A stretch of 64,000 nt of DNA, taken from Pseudomonas sp. CFII64 (GTDB lineage Bacteria > Pseudomonadota > Gammaproteobacteria > Pseudomonadales > Pseudomonadaceae). Where the stretch lies: assembly GCF_000416235.1 (NCBI RefSeq), contig NZ_ATLO01000004.1:1-64000 (forward strand), written 5' to 3'. Shown in pieces: positions 36,098 to 46,931 of the stretch. The translations under genes and the position numbers were made by a program. Numbering within the stretch: position 1 is the first letter of the stretch; each line of letters begins with the position of its first letter. A model generated the notes under the pieces. That model had not been told where the DNA came from, did not search any database, and worked only from the letters and a program-made list of their open reading frames with translations.

Positions 36098-36184
36098 TTG
36101 GAGCGAGGCTTGCCCGCGAATCGGGTTAGCCATCGACATTTCAATTGCCTGGCCAGACGCATTCGCGAGCAAGCTCGGCTCCCA
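36098..36184. repeat. REPIN after tctE
   Basis: Imperfect inverted arms at 36098-36121 and 36161-36184 share the core GAGCnnGCTTGCnCGCGAAT. It lies between convergent tctE and the HDOD gene, a usual site for such elements. A further GTTGGAGCGAGG fragment at 36200-36214 may be a decayed copy. Confidence 0.75.
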
Positions 36185-36241
36185 CAGGATTACGCGAAGC
36201 CGTTGGAGCGAGGGTTGGTTTGTTTGACGAGAGGGTGCAGC

Positions 36242-37063
36242 TCAATAAAGCATGAGCTTGGCTTCATCCATTTCGGCGCCCAGGTGGCCGCCGCTCAGGT
36301 TCAGCCCCAGTTGATGAAACGCAGGCAGGCTGCTCAACTCGATCTGGCTGTACGGGTGCGCGGTTCCTTGATGCAGGTGCACCGTTGCTACCTGCACCAG
36401 ATCGATGTAATCGGCACGTTGCGAGACTCGGGTGAAGTCCTGAAATCTGGCGGGCACCAAAGCCAGCGGCTCGGGGAAATCCCATGAGCGCAGCAGTCGT
36501 TCGCCAATCACCGGATGAATCTGCTCGATCACATGGTTGAGGCTGACCTCGTCCGACAGCAGCTCGTTGTGGTCTTCGGCATAAGTCAGGATCGGCAGCA
36601 CGCCAATCAAATGTATCAGCCCTGCCAGTGTCGCCTGGTCAGGCCTGAGGTGCGCGCGGCGGCTGCTCAGTGCGTAGCTGATGCCCGCCACCTGCAGGCT
36701 TTGTTGCCAGATTTCACGCATTTTGCGTTCGACCACTGGCGACTTGGCGTGGAACATTTGCTCGACCACCAGACCGATGGCCAGGTTGCAGCTATAAATA
36801 ACGCCCAGCCGAGTGATGGCCGTGTTGACGTCACTGACTTCAAAGTTGGGGCGCAGCAAGGGGCTGTTGACCACCTTGATCAGTCGCGCGGAAAGCGCTG
36901 TGTCGCTGCCGATGACTTTACTCAGGGCAGCAATGCTTATTTCCGTGTCCTCTGCGGCGAGACGAATTTTTAGTGCTACTTCCGGCAGGGTAGGCAGAAA
37001 CAAGGCATCTCGATCGATGGCCTTGATCAAGTTCCTCTGCACTTCGTCAGCCATTTCACTCAT
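36242..37063 (-). CDS. HDOD domain protein
   Basis: The 273-residue cytoplasmic protein has a single HDOD domain (FLPTLPEVALKIR, SARLIKVVNSPLL, ITRLGVIYSCNLAIGLVVEQMF). HDOD proteins are degenerate HD-type signalling modules, and the metal-binding HD pair of true phosphodiesterases is not conserved here. The start at 37063 (MSEMADEVQRN) is the first ATG at which the domain-bearing protein begins. The longer upstream frame overlaps ygfZ and has foreign composition. Its pathway is unknown. Such proteins often tune motility, biofilm or stress responses. Confidence 0.85.
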   Translation of the reverse strand: MSEMADEVQRNLIKAIDRDALFLPTLPEVALKIRLAAEDTEISIAALSKVIGSDTALSARLIKVVNSPLLRPNFEVSDVNTAITRLGVIYSCNLAIGLVVEQMFHAKSPVVERKMREIWQQSLQVAGISYALSSRRAHLRPDQATLAGLIHLIGVLPILTYAEDHNELLSDEVSLNHVIEQIHPVIGERLLRSWDFPEPLALVPARFQDFTRVSQRADYIDLVQVATVHLHQGTAHPYSQIELSSLPAFHQLGLNLSGGHLGAEMDEAKLMLY

Positions 37064-37166
37064 GTTGCATCTCGTTGGCGAAGGGAAGTCTGGGGCCTCC
37101 GGGCCCGGAAGGGCGGAGGCGGGGCAGATAAGCAGACATTGACCGAACCCAGGCGTTCGTTCGGTA

Positions 37167-38108
37167 TCAGCGCTGGGTTTCGAGTTTGCTGTCCAGGGCA
37201 TAAGGCAGTTCGGCCAGTTGCAGCCTCGGGCCTTCAACCGATCCCAGATGGACATCACCACTTTCAGCCGCATCGGCCTGCAAAACAGCCAATAACTCGA
37301 CGCCTTCTTGCGTCCGGGCAGCGAGCACGACGTTACCCACGGCGCTGGCATGAACCGGGGAAAACAGCGCGGCACCTGGCTCCGGAGCGCTCTGTTGCGC
37401 GAGTGTCAGCCTGTACAAGCGTCGCTTGAGCTTGCCCAGGTATTGCATGCGCGCAACGATTTCCTGACCGGTGTAGCAGCCCTTTTTGAAACTCACGCCG
37501 CCGACCGCTTGCAGGTTCAGCATTTGCGGAATGAACTCCTCCCGCGTGGCCCCTACCACTTGTCCGATACCAGCACGAATCTGCCCCAGCAACCAATCGT
37601 TGAGCGTGCCTTCGGGCAATTGTGCGGCCAGACGCGAGCGAATATCGGCGGCTTGCTCGATGCGAACCCAGAGTTCGGCCCTGGCCGGGGAGACGCGGAT
37701 GGCGATCAAATCGTTGTCGCGAACAACCGAGTCAGTGTCCTGCGGCAAGTCCAGGCCCAGGCTGACCAATGCGCCATCACCGTCCTGCAGGCCAAAGCGC
37801 AGCCAGGCAGCGCTCTCGTCGCTCAGTTTCGACTTGGAGAACACCGCGTATTTCTTCAGGTCGTCCAGCTGTGGCTCAATCAGTTCACTGGCCATCGCCA
37901 GCAGGCAACCGTCACCTTCAAGCAGGATGCGGAAGCTCGACTGCATGCGGCCTTTTTGCGTGCAGCGCGCGCCCAGGGTCGCTTTTGCATCGCTCAGGTA
38001 GTCGAGGTTGCAGGTCAGTTGTCCTTGCAGGAATTTACTGGCGTCCACGCCGCGTACGGCAAGGACCCCTTCGTGGGAAAGCGGGCAGAAGAAAGCTGAA
38101 TCGGACAT
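37167..38108 (-). CDS. ygfZ: Folate-binding tRNA-modifying protein YgfZ
   Basis: The 313-residue protein of the GcvT-like family has the signature [17 protein letters not shown] near residue 226 with its conserved cysteine. YgfZ uses tetrahydrofolate and supports Fe-S enzymes such as MiaB. It is divergent from sdhE across 143 bp, as in many gamma-proteobacteria. Confidence 0.93.
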   Translation of the reverse strand: MSDSAFFCPLSHEGVLAVRGVDASKFLQGQLTCNLDYLSDAKATLGARCTQKGRMQSSFRILLEGDGCLLAMASELIEPQLDDLKKYAVFSKSKLSDESAAWLRFGLQDGDGALVSLGLDLPQDTDSVVRDNDLIAIRVSPARAELWVRIEQAADIRSRLAAQLPEGTLNDWLLGQIRAGIGQVVGATREEFIPQMLNLQAVGGVSFKKGCYTGQEIVARMQYLGKLKRRLYRLTLAQQSAPEPGAALFSPVHASAVGNVVLAARTQEGVELLAVLQADAAESGDVHLGSVEGPRLQLAELPYALDSKLETQR

Positions 38109-38251
38109 GGGTCTTCGCGGGCCTGAAAAGTCTGGGGCACATAATAGTGCCCAGTCTTCATTATGTGTACATGAAAACTACTGCGACCATTGTGCGGTTC
38201 GCGCAGCTGGCCTGCAGTTGTATACTCGCCGCCTATTTCGAGGAGCGCTCC

Positions 38252-38506
38252 ATGGTCGAAGACGTCGAACTCAACCGCCTTTACTGGCACAGCCGCCGCG
38301 GCATGCTTGAACTGGATGTGCTGCTGGTACCGTTTGTCCGGGAAGTCTACCCGACGCTTAACGATGCGGACCGCGATCTGTATCGCCGCCTGCTGACGTG
38401 TGAGGACCAGGATATGTTCGGCTGGTTCATGCAGCGCGCGGAGTCGGAAGACGCCGAGCTGCAGCGCATGGTTCGCATGATTCTGGATCGTGTCCAGCCT
38501 GCCTGA
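38252..38506 (+). CDS. sdhE: FAD assembly factor SdhE
   Basis: The 84-residue protein has the RGMLELD motif (RGxxE) near residue 16, essential for covalent FAD attachment to succinate dehydrogenase. The ATG at 38252 follows GAGGAG. It overlaps the next gene by 17 bp, a conserved sdhE-ygfX pair. Confidence 0.95.
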   Translation: MVEDVELNRLYWHSRRGMLELDVLLVPFVREVYPTLNDADRDLYRRLLTCEDQDMFGWFMQRAESEDAELQRMVRMILDRVQPA

Positions 38507-38957
38507 TCGATTCGAATGCCGTTGGCAGCCGTCCCGTTGGCTGCTTGCGGCGTATTTGAGTGCCCAGTTACTGGCACTGACCTCGCTTTATCTGCTGGAT
38601 ATCCCGACGTGGGCGTTGCTCGGCGGTGTTGTGCTGTGCGCCGCGCACGCGTGCTGGATCATCCCGCGCCGTATCTTGCTTGGCAGTCCTCGCGCATTTA
38701 CCGCCCTGCGGCGTAATGCCGAAGGGTGGCAACTGTGGAATCGCCGCGATGGCTGGCAAGCTGTGCAGTTGCGTCGTGACAGCATGGCGCTGCCGCTGCT
38801 CGTAGTGCTGCGCTTCCGGTTGGCAGGCAAGGGCGGCTCAGGTGCGCGGTGGGTGTGCGGGCTGTGTATCCCCCTGGATGCAATGGCGCCGGACGAGCAC
38901 CGGCGCCTGCGGGTACGCTTGAAGTTCAGCCGGCGTAGGTGGGCGGCACCAGAATAG
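38490..38957 (+). CDS. ygfX: YgfX/CptA-like membrane protein
   Basis: The 155-residue protein has two closely spaced hydrophobic helices at about 17-55 and a basic C-terminus, as in YgfX. It starts at a GTG inside the sdhE 3' end. Its 3' end overlaps the convergent nadB gene by 32 bp. In E. coli a YgfX-type protein has been linked to cytoskeletal inhibition, but whether this copy does so is unknown. Confidence 0.82.
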   Translation: MSSLPDRFECRWQPSRWLLAAYLSAQLLALTSLYLLDIPTWALLGGVVLCAAHACWIIPRRILLGSPRAFTALRRNAEGWQLWNRRDGWQAVQLRRDSMALPLLVVLRFRLAGKGGSGARWVCGLCIPLDAMAPDEHRRLRVRLKFSRRRWAAPE

Positions 38958-40542
38958 TGTCCAGCGCCTCGGGCAGCATGTCCGGGTAATCCAGGGTGTA
39001 ATGCAGGCCACGGCTTTCCTTGCGCGCCATGGCCGAATTGATCATCAACTCGGCCACCTGGGCCAGATTGCGCAACTCGATCAGATCGCGGCTGACCTTG
39101 TAATTGCTGTAGAACTCGTCGATTTCATCCAGCAGCATGCGGACCCGGTGCTGGGCGCGTTGCAGGCGCTTGTTGGTGCGCACGATCCCGACGTAGTCCC
39201 ACATGAAGCGCCGCAGCTCATCCCAGTTGTGAGCGATGATCACGTCTTCATCCGAATCGGTCACCTGGCTGGCGTCCCAGCTGGGCAGGCTCTGCGGGGC
39301 AGCGCTTTCGGGCAGCTGGCGCAGAATGTCGGCCGCTGCGGATCGGGCATAGACAAAGCATTCCAGTAACGAATTGCTGGCCATGCGGTTCGCGCCATGC
39401 AGACCGGTGAAGCTGGTTTCGCCGATGGCGTACAAGCCCGGCACATCGGTGCGCCCATGCTCGTCGACCATGACGCCGCCGCAGGTGTAATGCGCGGCCG
39501 GAACCACAGGGATCGGCTGGCGAGTGATATCGATGGAAAATTCCAGGCAGCGTTCGTAAACGGTCGGAAAGTGGCTCTTGATGAAGTCTGCCGGTTTGTG
39601 GCTGATATCCAGATAAACGCAATCGATGCCCAGGCGCTTCATTTCATGGTCGATGGCTCGGGCCACGATGTCACGCGGCGCCAGTTCGGCACGCGGATCG
39701 AAGCGCTGCATGAAGCGCTCGCCATTGGGCAGCTTGAGGTAAGCACCTTCGCCGCGTAGCGCCTCGGTCACCAGAAAACTCTTGGCCAACGGATGGTAGA
39801 GGCAAGTGGGATGGAACTGGTTGAACTCCAGATTCGCGACCCGACAACCCGAACGCCAGGCCATGGCGATGCCGTCGCCGCAGGCGCCGTCGGGGTTGCT
39901 GGTGTACAGATAAACCTTGGCGGCACCGCCCGTTGCCAGAATCGTGAAGCGCGCGCTATAGGTGTCGACTTCCCCGCTGCTACGGTTGAGGACGTAGGCG
40001 CCGAGGCAGCGTTTGCCGTCCAGGCCCAGGCGTCGTTCGGTGATCAGATCGACCGCGACACGTTGCTCCAGCAGCTCGATGTTCGGCCGTTCCTTGGCCC
40101 TGGCCAATAATGTCTTGAAGATCGCGGCACCGGTGGCATCCGCCGCGTGAATGATTCGTCGATGGCTGTGGCCGCCTTCACGGGTCAGGTGAAATTCGAA
40201 TCCGCCGTCTTCCGTGCTGGTCTGATCGTCACGAGTGAACGGCACGCCTTGATCGATCAGCCACTGAATTGATTCACGACTATGCTCGACGGTGAATCGC
40301 ACGGCGTCTTCATTGCACAAGCCGCCGCCCGCATCGAGGGTGTCTTCGACGTGGGATTGCACGGTGTCAGTGTCGTCCAGCACCGCAGCAACGCCGCCCT
40401 GAGCCCAGAATGTGGAGCCATTGGCCAGCTCACCTTTGCTCAAGACCGCAACGCTCAGATGAGCGGGCAATGTCAGCGCAAGGCTCAAGCCTGCCGCGCC
40501 GCTGCCGATCACCAGTACATCGTGTTGGAAATGTTGGCTCAT
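38926..40542 (-). CDS. nadB: L-aspartate oxidase
   Basis: The 538-residue flavoprotein has the FAD-binding [13 protein letters not shown] near residue 14 and the succinate-dehydrogenase-like active site [19 protein letters not shown] near 110-125. It oxidises aspartate to iminoaspartate in NAD synthesis. The ATG at 40542 ([10 protein letters not shown]) agrees with pseudomonad NadB. The frame is open upstream. It is convergent with ygfX and divergent from algU. Confidence 0.95.
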   Translation of the reverse strand: MSQHFQHDVLVIGSGAAGLSLALTLPAHLSVAVLSKGELANGSTFWAQGGVAAVLDDTDTVQSHVEDTLDAGGGLCNEDAVRFTVEHSRESIQWLIDQGVPFTRDDQTSTEDGGFEFHLTREGGHSHRRIIHAADATGAAIFKTLLARAKERPNIELLEQRVAVDLITERRLGLDGKRCLGAYVLNRSSGEVDTYSARFTILATGGAAKVYLYTSNPDGACGDGIAMAWRSGCRVANLEFNQFHPTCLYHPLAKSFLVTEALRGEGAYLKLPNGERFMQRFDPRAELAPRDIVARAIDHEMKRLGIDCVYLDISHKPADFIKSHFPTVYERCLEFSIDITRQPIPVVPAAHYTCGGVMVDEHGRTDVPGLYAIGETSFTGLHGANRMASNSLLECFVYARSAAADILRQLPESAAPQSLPSWDASQVTDSDEDVIIAHNWDELRRFMWDYVGIVRTNKRLQRAQHRVRMLLDEIDEFYSNYKVSRDLIELRNLAQVAELMINSAMARKESRGLHYTLDYPDMLPEALDTILVPPTYAG

Positions 40543-40955
40543 GTCTGAATTCCGCATCAAGCGGCCACTAGTATAAGTATGGGTGGAACGGCACAATGGC
40601 CGCACTTTTATGGCATTGTGAAACCACAGCGGCTTGGGATTGTGCGCCAGTCCAAAGCATCGTGCATACCCATTTCCAGTTGGCTTTGACGCAGAGTAAT
40701 ACGGCGCCAGATAGTTTTTCCTACAGGAAAGGTAAAGTGGGTCTTACACCTGATTGTTAAATCTGGGAACTTTTTGATAGCGCCCAGGCTCAATAGCAGG
40801 TTGCCTTTAAAAGGACAGCGTCGGCTTAATGCGGGGCTAATTACAGCCATTGCCAGCGATTTCGACGACAAGATTATTCGCGCAGCCGACCTAGTTCGAG
40901 CTGCGTTTTTCGTGCAGGCCTGTGAGTGTCAGCCGGAAACTTGCTTGGAGGGGGA

Positions 40956-40982
40956 GAACTTTTGCGAGAAGCCCGAGTCTAT
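40956..40982 (+). promoter_or_regulatory. AlgU-type promoter of algU
   Basis: GAACTT (40956-40961), a 16-base spacer and TCTAT (40978-40982) match the AlgU/sigma-E consensus GAACTT-N16/17-TCTGA. It is about 60 bp upstream of the algU start, consistent with autoregulation. Confidence 0.8.
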
Positions 40983-41041
40983 GTATGCAAGCCGATACAA
41001 TGGCCGTTGCAATGCTCCTTTAAGCTCAATGAGGAGTGTTC

Positions 41042-41623
41042 ATGCTAACCCAGGAAGAGGATCAGCAGCTGGTCGAACGCGTACAGCGCGGCGACAAGCG
41101 AGCTTTTGATCTGTTGGTGCTGAAATACCAGCACAAGATTCTCGGGTTGATCGTGCGGTTTGTGCACGACACCCATGAAGCCCAGGACGTTGCGCAAGAA
41201 GCTTTTATCAAGGCTTATCGCGCGCTTGGAAACTTTCGCGGAGACAGCGCCTTTTACACATGGCTGTACCGCATCGCCATTAACACGGCGAAAAACTATT
41301 TGGTGTCCAGAGGTCGGAGGCCGCCAGATAGCGATGTAAGGTCTGAAGATGCGGAGTTCTACGATGGCGATCATGGCCTCAAGGACATCGAGTCGCCAGA
41401 GCGTGCATTGCTGCGGGATGAAATCGAAGGAACTGTCCATCGAACCATCCAGTTGCTGCCAGAAGATTTGCGTACGGCTCTAACTTTACGTGAATTCGAT
41501 GGTCTGAGTTACGAGGACATTGCCAGCGTCATGCAATGTCCGGTGGGTACCGTGCGATCTCGGATTTTCCGCGCTCGGGAAGCCATCGATAAAGCCCTGC
41601 AGCCTTTGTTGCAGGAATCCTGA
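41042..41623 (+). CDS. algU: Extracytoplasmic sigma factor AlgU (RpoE)
   Basis: The 193-residue ECF sigma factor has region 2 (DLLVLKYQHKILGLIVRFV, then DVAQEAFIKAYRAL, then FYTWLYRIAINTAKN) and region 4 (LTLREFDGLSYEDIASVM, GTVRSRIFRARE). It directs envelope-stress, alginate and osmotic-response genes. The ATG at 41042 after AGGAGTG matches known AlgU. It is followed by mucA, mucB and mucD, its regulators. Confidence 0.97.
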   Translation: MLTQEEDQQLVERVQRGDKRAFDLLVLKYQHKILGLIVRFVHDTHEAQDVAQEAFIKAYRALGNFRGDSAFYTWLYRIAINTAKNYLVSRGRRPPDSDVRSEDAEFYDGDHGLKDIESPERALLRDEIEGTVHRTIQLLPEDLRTALTLREFDGLSYEDIASVMQCPVGTVRSRIFRAREAIDKALQPLLQES

Positions 41624-41654
41624 GACAGCGGCGATAGCCAAGAGAGGAACCGCC

Positions 41655-42248
41655 ATGAGTCGTGAAGCCCTGCAGGAATCGCTGTCCGCGGTGATGGATA
41701 ACGAAGCGGACGAATTGGAATTACGTCGGGTATTAAATGCCATTGACGATGCGGACACACGTGCCACATGGTCTCGTTATCAGATTGCCCGTGCAGCCAT
41801 GCATAAAGAGCTGTTGCTCCCTCATCTGGATATTACGGCTGCTGTATCTGCCGCAATCGCCGATGAAGTCAGCCCACTCAAGGCCGGTCGTGGTCCTTGG
41901 CGTAGCCTGGGTCGTTTGGCAGTTGCTGCCTCCGTCACTGTTGCGGTATTGGCTGGCGTTCGCTTGTACAACCAGGACGAGATTGCCGGTGCTCAACTTG
42001 CACAGCAGACTCAACAACCTGCAGCTCTGTCTACCCCGCAAGTGAAGGGTCCGGCAGTGTTGGCTGGCTATACAGAAAGCACTGAGCAGGCACCTGGTCC
42101 GATGGCTAACGGTGTATTGCAGAACCAGGCTGGCTGGCATGATCAGCGTTTGCCGGGTTACCTGCGTCAACATGCTCAGCAAGCTGCGTTGAAGGGGACT
42201 GAAAGCGCTCTGCCTTACGCTCGCGCCGCCAGCCTGGAAAACCGTTAA
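41655..42248 (+). CDS. mucA: Anti-sigma factor MucA
   Basis: The 197-residue inner-membrane protein has an N-terminal AlgU-binding region (MSREALQESLSAVMDNEADELELRR), one membrane helix (LAVAASVTVAVLAGVRLY) near residues 94-112 and a periplasmic tail. The frame is uninterrupted, so the mucoid mutations common in P. aeruginosa mucA are not present. The ATG follows GAGAGGAACC, and the gene is 31 bp after algU. Confidence 0.95.
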   Translation: MSREALQESLSAVMDNEADELELRRVLNAIDDADTRATWSRYQIARAAMHKELLLPHLDITAAVSAAIADEVSPLKAGRGPWRSLGRLAVAASVTVAVLAGVRLYNQDEIAGAQLAQQTQQPAALSTPQVKGPAVLAGYTESTEQAPGPMANGVLQNQAGWHDQRLPGYLRQHAQQAALKGTESALPYARAASLENR

Positions 42249-42256
42249 GGAGGATC

Positions 42257-43219
42257 ATGCGCGCCGTCCCTCTACTGCCGTTGCTGTTAGGTGGGTGGCT
42301 TGTCCTCCCTGCTCATGCCGATGATGCGCAAGATATGCTCAAGCGTCTTGCGCAGGCGCAGCAACAACAAAGCTTTCAAGGTACTTTTGTTTACGAGCGC
42401 AATGGTAGTTTTTCTACCCATCGGATCTGGCACCGCGTGGTCGGTGGCAAGGTCAGGGAGCATCTGCTTCAGCTGGATGGCTCCGCGCAGGAAGTGTTGC
42501 GCGTCGATGGTTTGACCCAGTGCGTCAGCGGTACTCTTGAAGCGGGCGTCAGCAATCTGCCTGATTCCCCGGCAAGAACATTCGATCCAAAGAAACTATC
42601 GGCTTTGTACGACATGAAAAATGCCGGCAAGTCGAGAGTGGCTGGCCGCGCGGCGACAATTATTGCGCTGACGCCCAAGGATCAGCATCGATTCGGCATT
42701 GAATTGCATCTGGACAACGAAACCGCATTGCCACTCAAATCGCTGTTGTTAAGCGAGAAGGGGCAGTTGCTGGAGCGTTTCCAGTTCACTGAACTCGATA
42801 CGGCAGATATCCCGACCGATCAGGTCTTGCAGCCAAGCGCTGATTGCAAACCAGTCGATTTGACCAAGGCCAAGCCTGAAGCCCCCGGCAAACCCGGTCC
42901 GTGGCGTTCCGAATGGACTCCACCCGGCTTCGAGCTGACCAGCAATACATCTCGTATGGACCCGACGTCAAAGGTGCTGGTCTCCAGCCTCATGTATGAC
43001 GACGGCCTTTCGCGATTCTCGGTGTTTATCGAGCCGGTGAGTGCCGCGACAGTCACTGATATCCGTACGCAGCTCGGTCCTACCGTAGCAGTATCGCGAC
43101 GTCTGACGACGCCCAAAGGTGATGCCATGGTGACGGTTGTCGGTGAAATACCGCTTGGGACTGCCGAACGTATCGCGCTCTCCATGCGCAGCGCCGACGT
43201 CCCGCCGAGCAAAAAGTAG
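42257..43219 (+). CDS. mucB: Periplasmic regulator MucB
   Basis: The 320-residue protein has a signal peptide (cleavage after AHA near residue 21) and the MucB/RseB two-domain fold. It shields MucA from proteolysis and responds to lipopolysaccharide. It starts eight bases after mucA and is expected to share its transcript. Confidence 0.94.
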   Translation: MRAVPLLPLLLGGWLVLPAHADDAQDMLKRLAQAQQQQSFQGTFVYERNGSFSTHRIWHRVVGGKVREHLLQLDGSAQEVLRVDGLTQCVSGTLEAGVSNLPDSPARTFDPKKLSALYDMKNAGKSRVAGRAATIIALTPKDQHRFGIELHLDNETALPLKSLLLSEKGQLLERFQFTELDTADIPTDQVLQPSADCKPVDLTKAKPEAPGKPGPWRSEWTPPGFELTSNTSRMDPTSKVLVSSLMYDDGLSRFSVFIEPVSAATVTDIRTQLGPTVAVSRRLTTPKGDAMVTVVGEIPLGTAERIALSMRSADVPPSKK

Positions 43220-43236
43220 TCGGCTTGGCGATGATC

Positions 43237-43272
43237 CGGGCCCAAGATGTAAAAGCTTTCATCTTGGGCCCG
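43237..43272. repeat. Strong hairpin between mucB and mucD
   Basis: GGGCCCAAGATG and CATCTTGGGCCC give a 12-13 bp perfect stem around a TAAAAGCTTT loop. It sits 18 bp past the mucB stop with no T-run, so it is more likely an mRNA stability element or attenuator than a terminator. Confidence 0.7.
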
Positions 43273-43514
43273 ATACGCCGTATAGACTGGCTTTTCGGGG
43301 TCGCTGGGGCACTCGCTGAAACGTTTGGTGAGATATGCAAGTTGCAAAAATCCTCGTTTTTTTCTATAGGTCACAGCTTCGCAGCTCTGGCCTTTGTTGT
43401 TTCCGAGCCAAAAATGCTGACTGATGGCCGCGCGCTTTTTCCGAGTGCTTCACGCGAGCCGTTGTGTCGTTCGATCTGTATTGCTTAATCATGCTCATCG
43501 TTAACGGGAGCCGT

Positions 43515-44954
43515 ATGTTGATACCAAGCTTTAAGTCCTATCTTTCCCTGATGGCCGCTGTGCTGATGTTGGGCCAGGTGGCTACTGCCCAGGCCGAGGC
43601 GTTGCCAGACTTCACCACGCTCGTCGAGCAAGCATCGCCCGCGGTGGTAAACATCAGTACCCGCCAGAAATTGCCGGATCGTGCGGTCGCCGGGCAGATG
43701 CCGGATCTTGAAGGTCTGCCGCCGATGTTGCGCGAATTCCTTGAGCGCAGCATGCCAAACCAGGGCCCGCGCGCGCCTGGCTCCCCCAAAGGGGATCGTC
43801 AGCGTGAAGCACAATCCCTCGGCTCAGGTTTCATCATTTCCGCTGACGGCTATGTCCTGACCAACAACCATGTGGTTGAAGGCGCCGACGAAATTCTGGT
43901 TCGCCTGTCCGATCGCAGTGAGCTGAAAGCCAAGCTGATCGGCACTGATCCGCGCACCGACGTGGCCGTGCTGAAGATCGAAGGCAAGGATTTGCCAACC
44001 GTGAAACTGGGCGATTCCGAGAAGTTGAAAGTCGGCGAATGGGTACTGGCTATCGGTTCGCCGTTCGGTTTTGATCACTCGGCGACCAAAGGCATTGTCA
44101 GTGCCAAAGGCCGCAGCCTGCCCAACGACACGTACGTGCCGTTCATCCAGACCGACGTTGCGATCAATCCGGGCAACTCCGGCGGTCCGCTGTTCAACAT
44201 GTCGGGTGAGGTGGTCGGGATCAACTCCCAGATATTCACGCGCTCCGGCGGCTTCATGGGCCTTTCGTTCGCCATTCCGATCAACGTCGCGATGGACGTA
44301 GCCAATCAGCTCAAGGCCAGCGGCAAGGTGAATCGCGGCTGGCTGGGCGTCGTCATTCAGGAGGTCAACAAAGACCTGGCTGAATCGTTCGGGCTGGACA
44401 AGCCGGCCGGTGCGCTGGTTGCCCAGGTACTTGAAGACGGCCCGGCTGCCAAGGGCGGCCTGCAAGTGGGCGATGTGATCCTCAATGCCAATGGCCATCC
44501 CATCGTGATGTCGGCTGATTTGCCGCAAATCGTCGGTAACCTCAAAGATGGCAGCAAGATTCAGCTGGATGTTATCCGCGAAGGCAAACGCAAGACACTG
44601 GAAGTCACGGTTGGCGCGTTGCCGGACGAAGGTCAGGAAATGGGCGCGGCGGACGGTTCGGGCGTAGAGCGCAGCAGTAATCGTCTGGGCGTTTCCGTAG
44701 CTGATCTGACCGCCGAACAGCAAAAAAGCCTCGACCTGAAGGGCGGCGTGATCATCAAGGAAGTGCAGGAAGGTCCTGCGGCATTGATTGGTCTGCAGCC
44801 TGGCGATGTGATCACTCACCTGAACAATCAGGCGATCTCGTCGGCGAAGAACTTCACTGAGGTGGCAAAAGGCCTGCCGAAGAATCGTTCGGTTTCCCTG
44901 CGTGTGCTGCGTCAGGGTCGCGCCAGCTTCATCACCTTCAAGCTTGCGGAGTAG
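43515..44954 (+). CDS. mucD: Periplasmic serine protease MucD
   Basis: The 479-residue DegP/HtrA protease has a signal peptide (cleavage near AQAEA, residue 28). The catalytic His is in LTNNHVV, Asp in RTDVAVLKI and Ser in GNSGGPLF, and two PDZ domains cover about 265-479. It degrades misfolded envelope proteins and restrains AlgU activation. The ATG at 43515 follows GGGAG. A 295-bp gap and no mucC gene separate it from mucB. Confidence 0.95.
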   Translation: MLIPSFKSYLSLMAAVLMLGQVATAQAEALPDFTTLVEQASPAVVNISTRQKLPDRAVAGQMPDLEGLPPMLREFLERSMPNQGPRAPGSPKGDRQREAQSLGSGFIISADGYVLTNNHVVEGADEILVRLSDRSELKAKLIGTDPRTDVAVLKIEGKDLPTVKLGDSEKLKVGEWVLAIGSPFGFDHSATKGIVSAKGRSLPNDTYVPFIQTDVAINPGNSGGPLFNMSGEVVGINSQIFTRSGGFMGLSFAIPINVAMDVANQLKASGKVNRGWLGVVIQEVNKDLAESFGLDKPAGALVAQVLEDGPAAKGGLQVGDVILNANGHPIVMSADLPQIVGNLKDGSKIQLDVIREGKRKTLEVTVGALPDEGQEMGAADGSGVERSSNRLGVSVADLTAEQQKSLDLKGGVIIKEVQEGPAALIGLQPGDVITHLNNQAISSAKNFTEVAKGLPKNRSVSLRVLRQGRASFITFKLAE

Positions 44955-44971
44955 TCGCTTGCGTTAGCCAG

Positions 44972-45000
44972 AAAGGGCGGTCATTACCGCCCTTTCTTAT
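44972..45000 (+). terminator. Rho-independent terminator after mucD
   Basis: AAAGGGCGG/CCGCCCTTT with a six-base loop is followed by TCTTAT, 17 bp past the mucD stop. Confidence 0.85.
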
Positions 45001-45125
45001 GCGCGGCACACAGGCTAATGCCGATCCGCTCGCCTGTGAACGTGACGCCCCGGCGTTACTTCAGGTACAATTCCCGGCTATTTTTCGGCGGGTAAACTGC
45101 CTGCAACCTTTTTGAGTGTTGATCC

Positions 45126-46922
45126 GTGAGTGATTTGAGTCATATCCGCAATTTCTCCATCATCGCCCACATTGACCATGGCAAGTCGACGCTGGCCGAC
45201 CGTTTCATTCAGATGTGCGGCGGCTTGTCCGAGCGCGAGATGGAAGCCCAGGTACTTGACTCCATGGATCTTGAGCGCGAGCGCGGGATCACCATCAAGG
45301 CCCATAGCGTCACGCTGCACTACAAGGCCAACGACGGCAAAACCTATCAGCTGAACTTCATCGACACCCCGGGCCACGTGGACTTCACCTATGAAGTCAG
45401 CCGTTCCCTGGCTGCTTGTGAAGGCGCGCTGCTGGTGGTCGATGCGGGCCAGGGCGTTGAAGCCCAGTCGGTAGCCAACTGCTATACCGCCATCGAGCAG
45501 GGCCTTGAGGTCATGCCGGTGCTGAACAAGATGGACCTGCCGCAGGCCGATCCGGACCGCGTCAAGGAAGAAATCGAGAAGATCATCGGCATCGATGCCA
45601 CTGACGCCGTGGCCTGTAGCGCCAAGAGCGGCATGGGCGTCGACCTGGTGCTGGAGCGTCTGGTCCATACCATTCCCGCACCGACCGGTAATATCGAAGC
45701 GCCACTGCAAGCCTTGATCATCGACTCCTGGTTCGACAACTACCTGGGCGTTGTTTCCCTGGTGCGTGTGCGTCACGGTCGGGTCCGCAAGGGCGACAAG
45801 ATTCTCGTCAAATCCACCGGCAAGATGCACCTGGTCGACAGCGTGGGCGTGTTTACTCCCAAGCACACGGCCACGGTTGACCTGAAAGCCGGTGAAGTGG
45901 GCTTCATCATCGCCGGTATCAAGGACATTCACGGTGCGCCGGTTGGCGACACCCTGACCCTGAGCACCACGCCTGATGTCGAAGTGCTGCCTGGCTTCAA
46001 GCGCATTCAGCCGCAGGTTTACGCCGGTCTGTTCCCGGTCAGCTCCGACGACTTCGAAGACTTCCGTGAAGCGCTGCAGAAGCTGACGCTGAACGACTCG
46101 TCGCTGCAGTATTCGCCGGAAAGCTCCGATGCACTGGGCTTCGGCTTCCGTTGCGGCTTCCTCGGCATGCTGCACATGGAGATCATTCAGGAGCGTCTCG
46201 AACGCGAATACGACCTGGACCTGATCACGACTGCGCCGACGGTTATTTTCGAGCTGCTGCTCAAGACCGGCGAAACGATTTACGTTGATAACCCGTCCAA
46301 GCTGCCGGATCTGTCGACCATCGAAGATACGCGCGAGCCGATTGTGCGGGCCAATATTCTTGTGCCCCAGGAGCACCTCGGGAACGTCATTACGCTGTGC
46401 ATTGAAAAGCGCGGCGTTCAGCACGACATGCTGTTCCTGGGTACTCAGGTGCAAGTGAGCTACGACCTGCCGATGAACGAAGTGGTTCTGGACTTCTTCG
46501 ATCGTCTCAAGTCGGTCAGCCGTGGTTATGCGTCGCTGGACTATCATTTCGATCGTTACCAGTCCGCTAACCTGGTCAAGCTCGATGTACTGATCAATGG
46601 TGAGAAAGTCGATGCCCTGGCATTGATCGTGCACCGCGACAACGCGAACTACAAAGGTCGCGCGTTGACCGAGAAGATGAAAGAGTTGATCCCTCGGCAG
46701 ATGTTCGATGTGGCAATCCAGGCCGCCATTGGCGGGCAGGTTGTGGCACGTACCACTGTCAAGGCGCTGAGAAAGAACGTACTGGCCAAATGTTATGGCG
46801 GCGACGTCAGCCGTAAGCGTAAATTGCTGGAGAAGCAAAAGGCCGGTAAGAAACGCATGAAGCAGGTCGGCAACGTGGAAATTCCACAGGAAGCTTTCCT
46901 TGCAGTGCTCAGGTTGGAATAG
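45126..46922 (+). CDS. lepA: Elongation factor 4 (LepA)
   Basis: The 598-residue translational GTPase has G-domain motifs [17 protein letters not shown] and NKMD, and the LepA-specific C-terminal domain ending near [10 protein letters not shown]. The GTG start gives [15 protein letters not shown], the conserved N-terminus. It acts on stalled ribosomes. It is ten bp ahead of lepB. Confidence 0.97.
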   Translation: MSDLSHIRNFSIIAHIDHGKSTLADRFIQMCGGLSEREMEAQVLDSMDLERERGITIKAHSVTLHYKANDGKTYQLNFIDTPGHVDFTYEVSRSLAACEGALLVVDAGQGVEAQSVANCYTAIEQGLEVMPVLNKMDLPQADPDRVKEEIEKIIGIDATDAVACSAKSGMGVDLVLERLVHTIPAPTGNIEAPLQALIIDSWFDNYLGVVSLVRVRHGRVRKGDKILVKSTGKMHLVDSVGVFTPKHTATVDLKAGEVGFIIAGIKDIHGAPVGDTLTLSTTPDVEVLPGFKRIQPQVYAGLFPVSSDDFEDFREALQKLTLNDSSLQYSPESSDALGFGFRCGFLGMLHMEIIQERLEREYDLDLITTAPTVIFELLLKTGETIYVDNPSKLPDLSTIEDTREPIVRANILVPQEHLGNVITLCIEKRGVQHDMLFLGTQVQVSYDLPMNEVVLDFFDRLKSVSRGYASLDYHFDRYQSANLVKLDVLINGEKVDALALIVHRDNANYKGRALTEKMKELIPRQMFDVAIQAAIGGQVVARTTVKALRKNVLAKCYGGDVSRKRKLLEKQKAGKKRMKQVGNVEIPQEAFLAVLRLE

Positions 46923-46931
46923 TCAGGTCCT

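Noticed and set aside
43237..43272. Classical rho-independent terminator
   Set aside because: Strong stem, but no T-run on either strand.
45078..46838. 586-codon open frame antisense to lepA
   Set aside because: A high-GC shadow frame. lepA on the other strand has full family homology, and the antisense product matches nothing.
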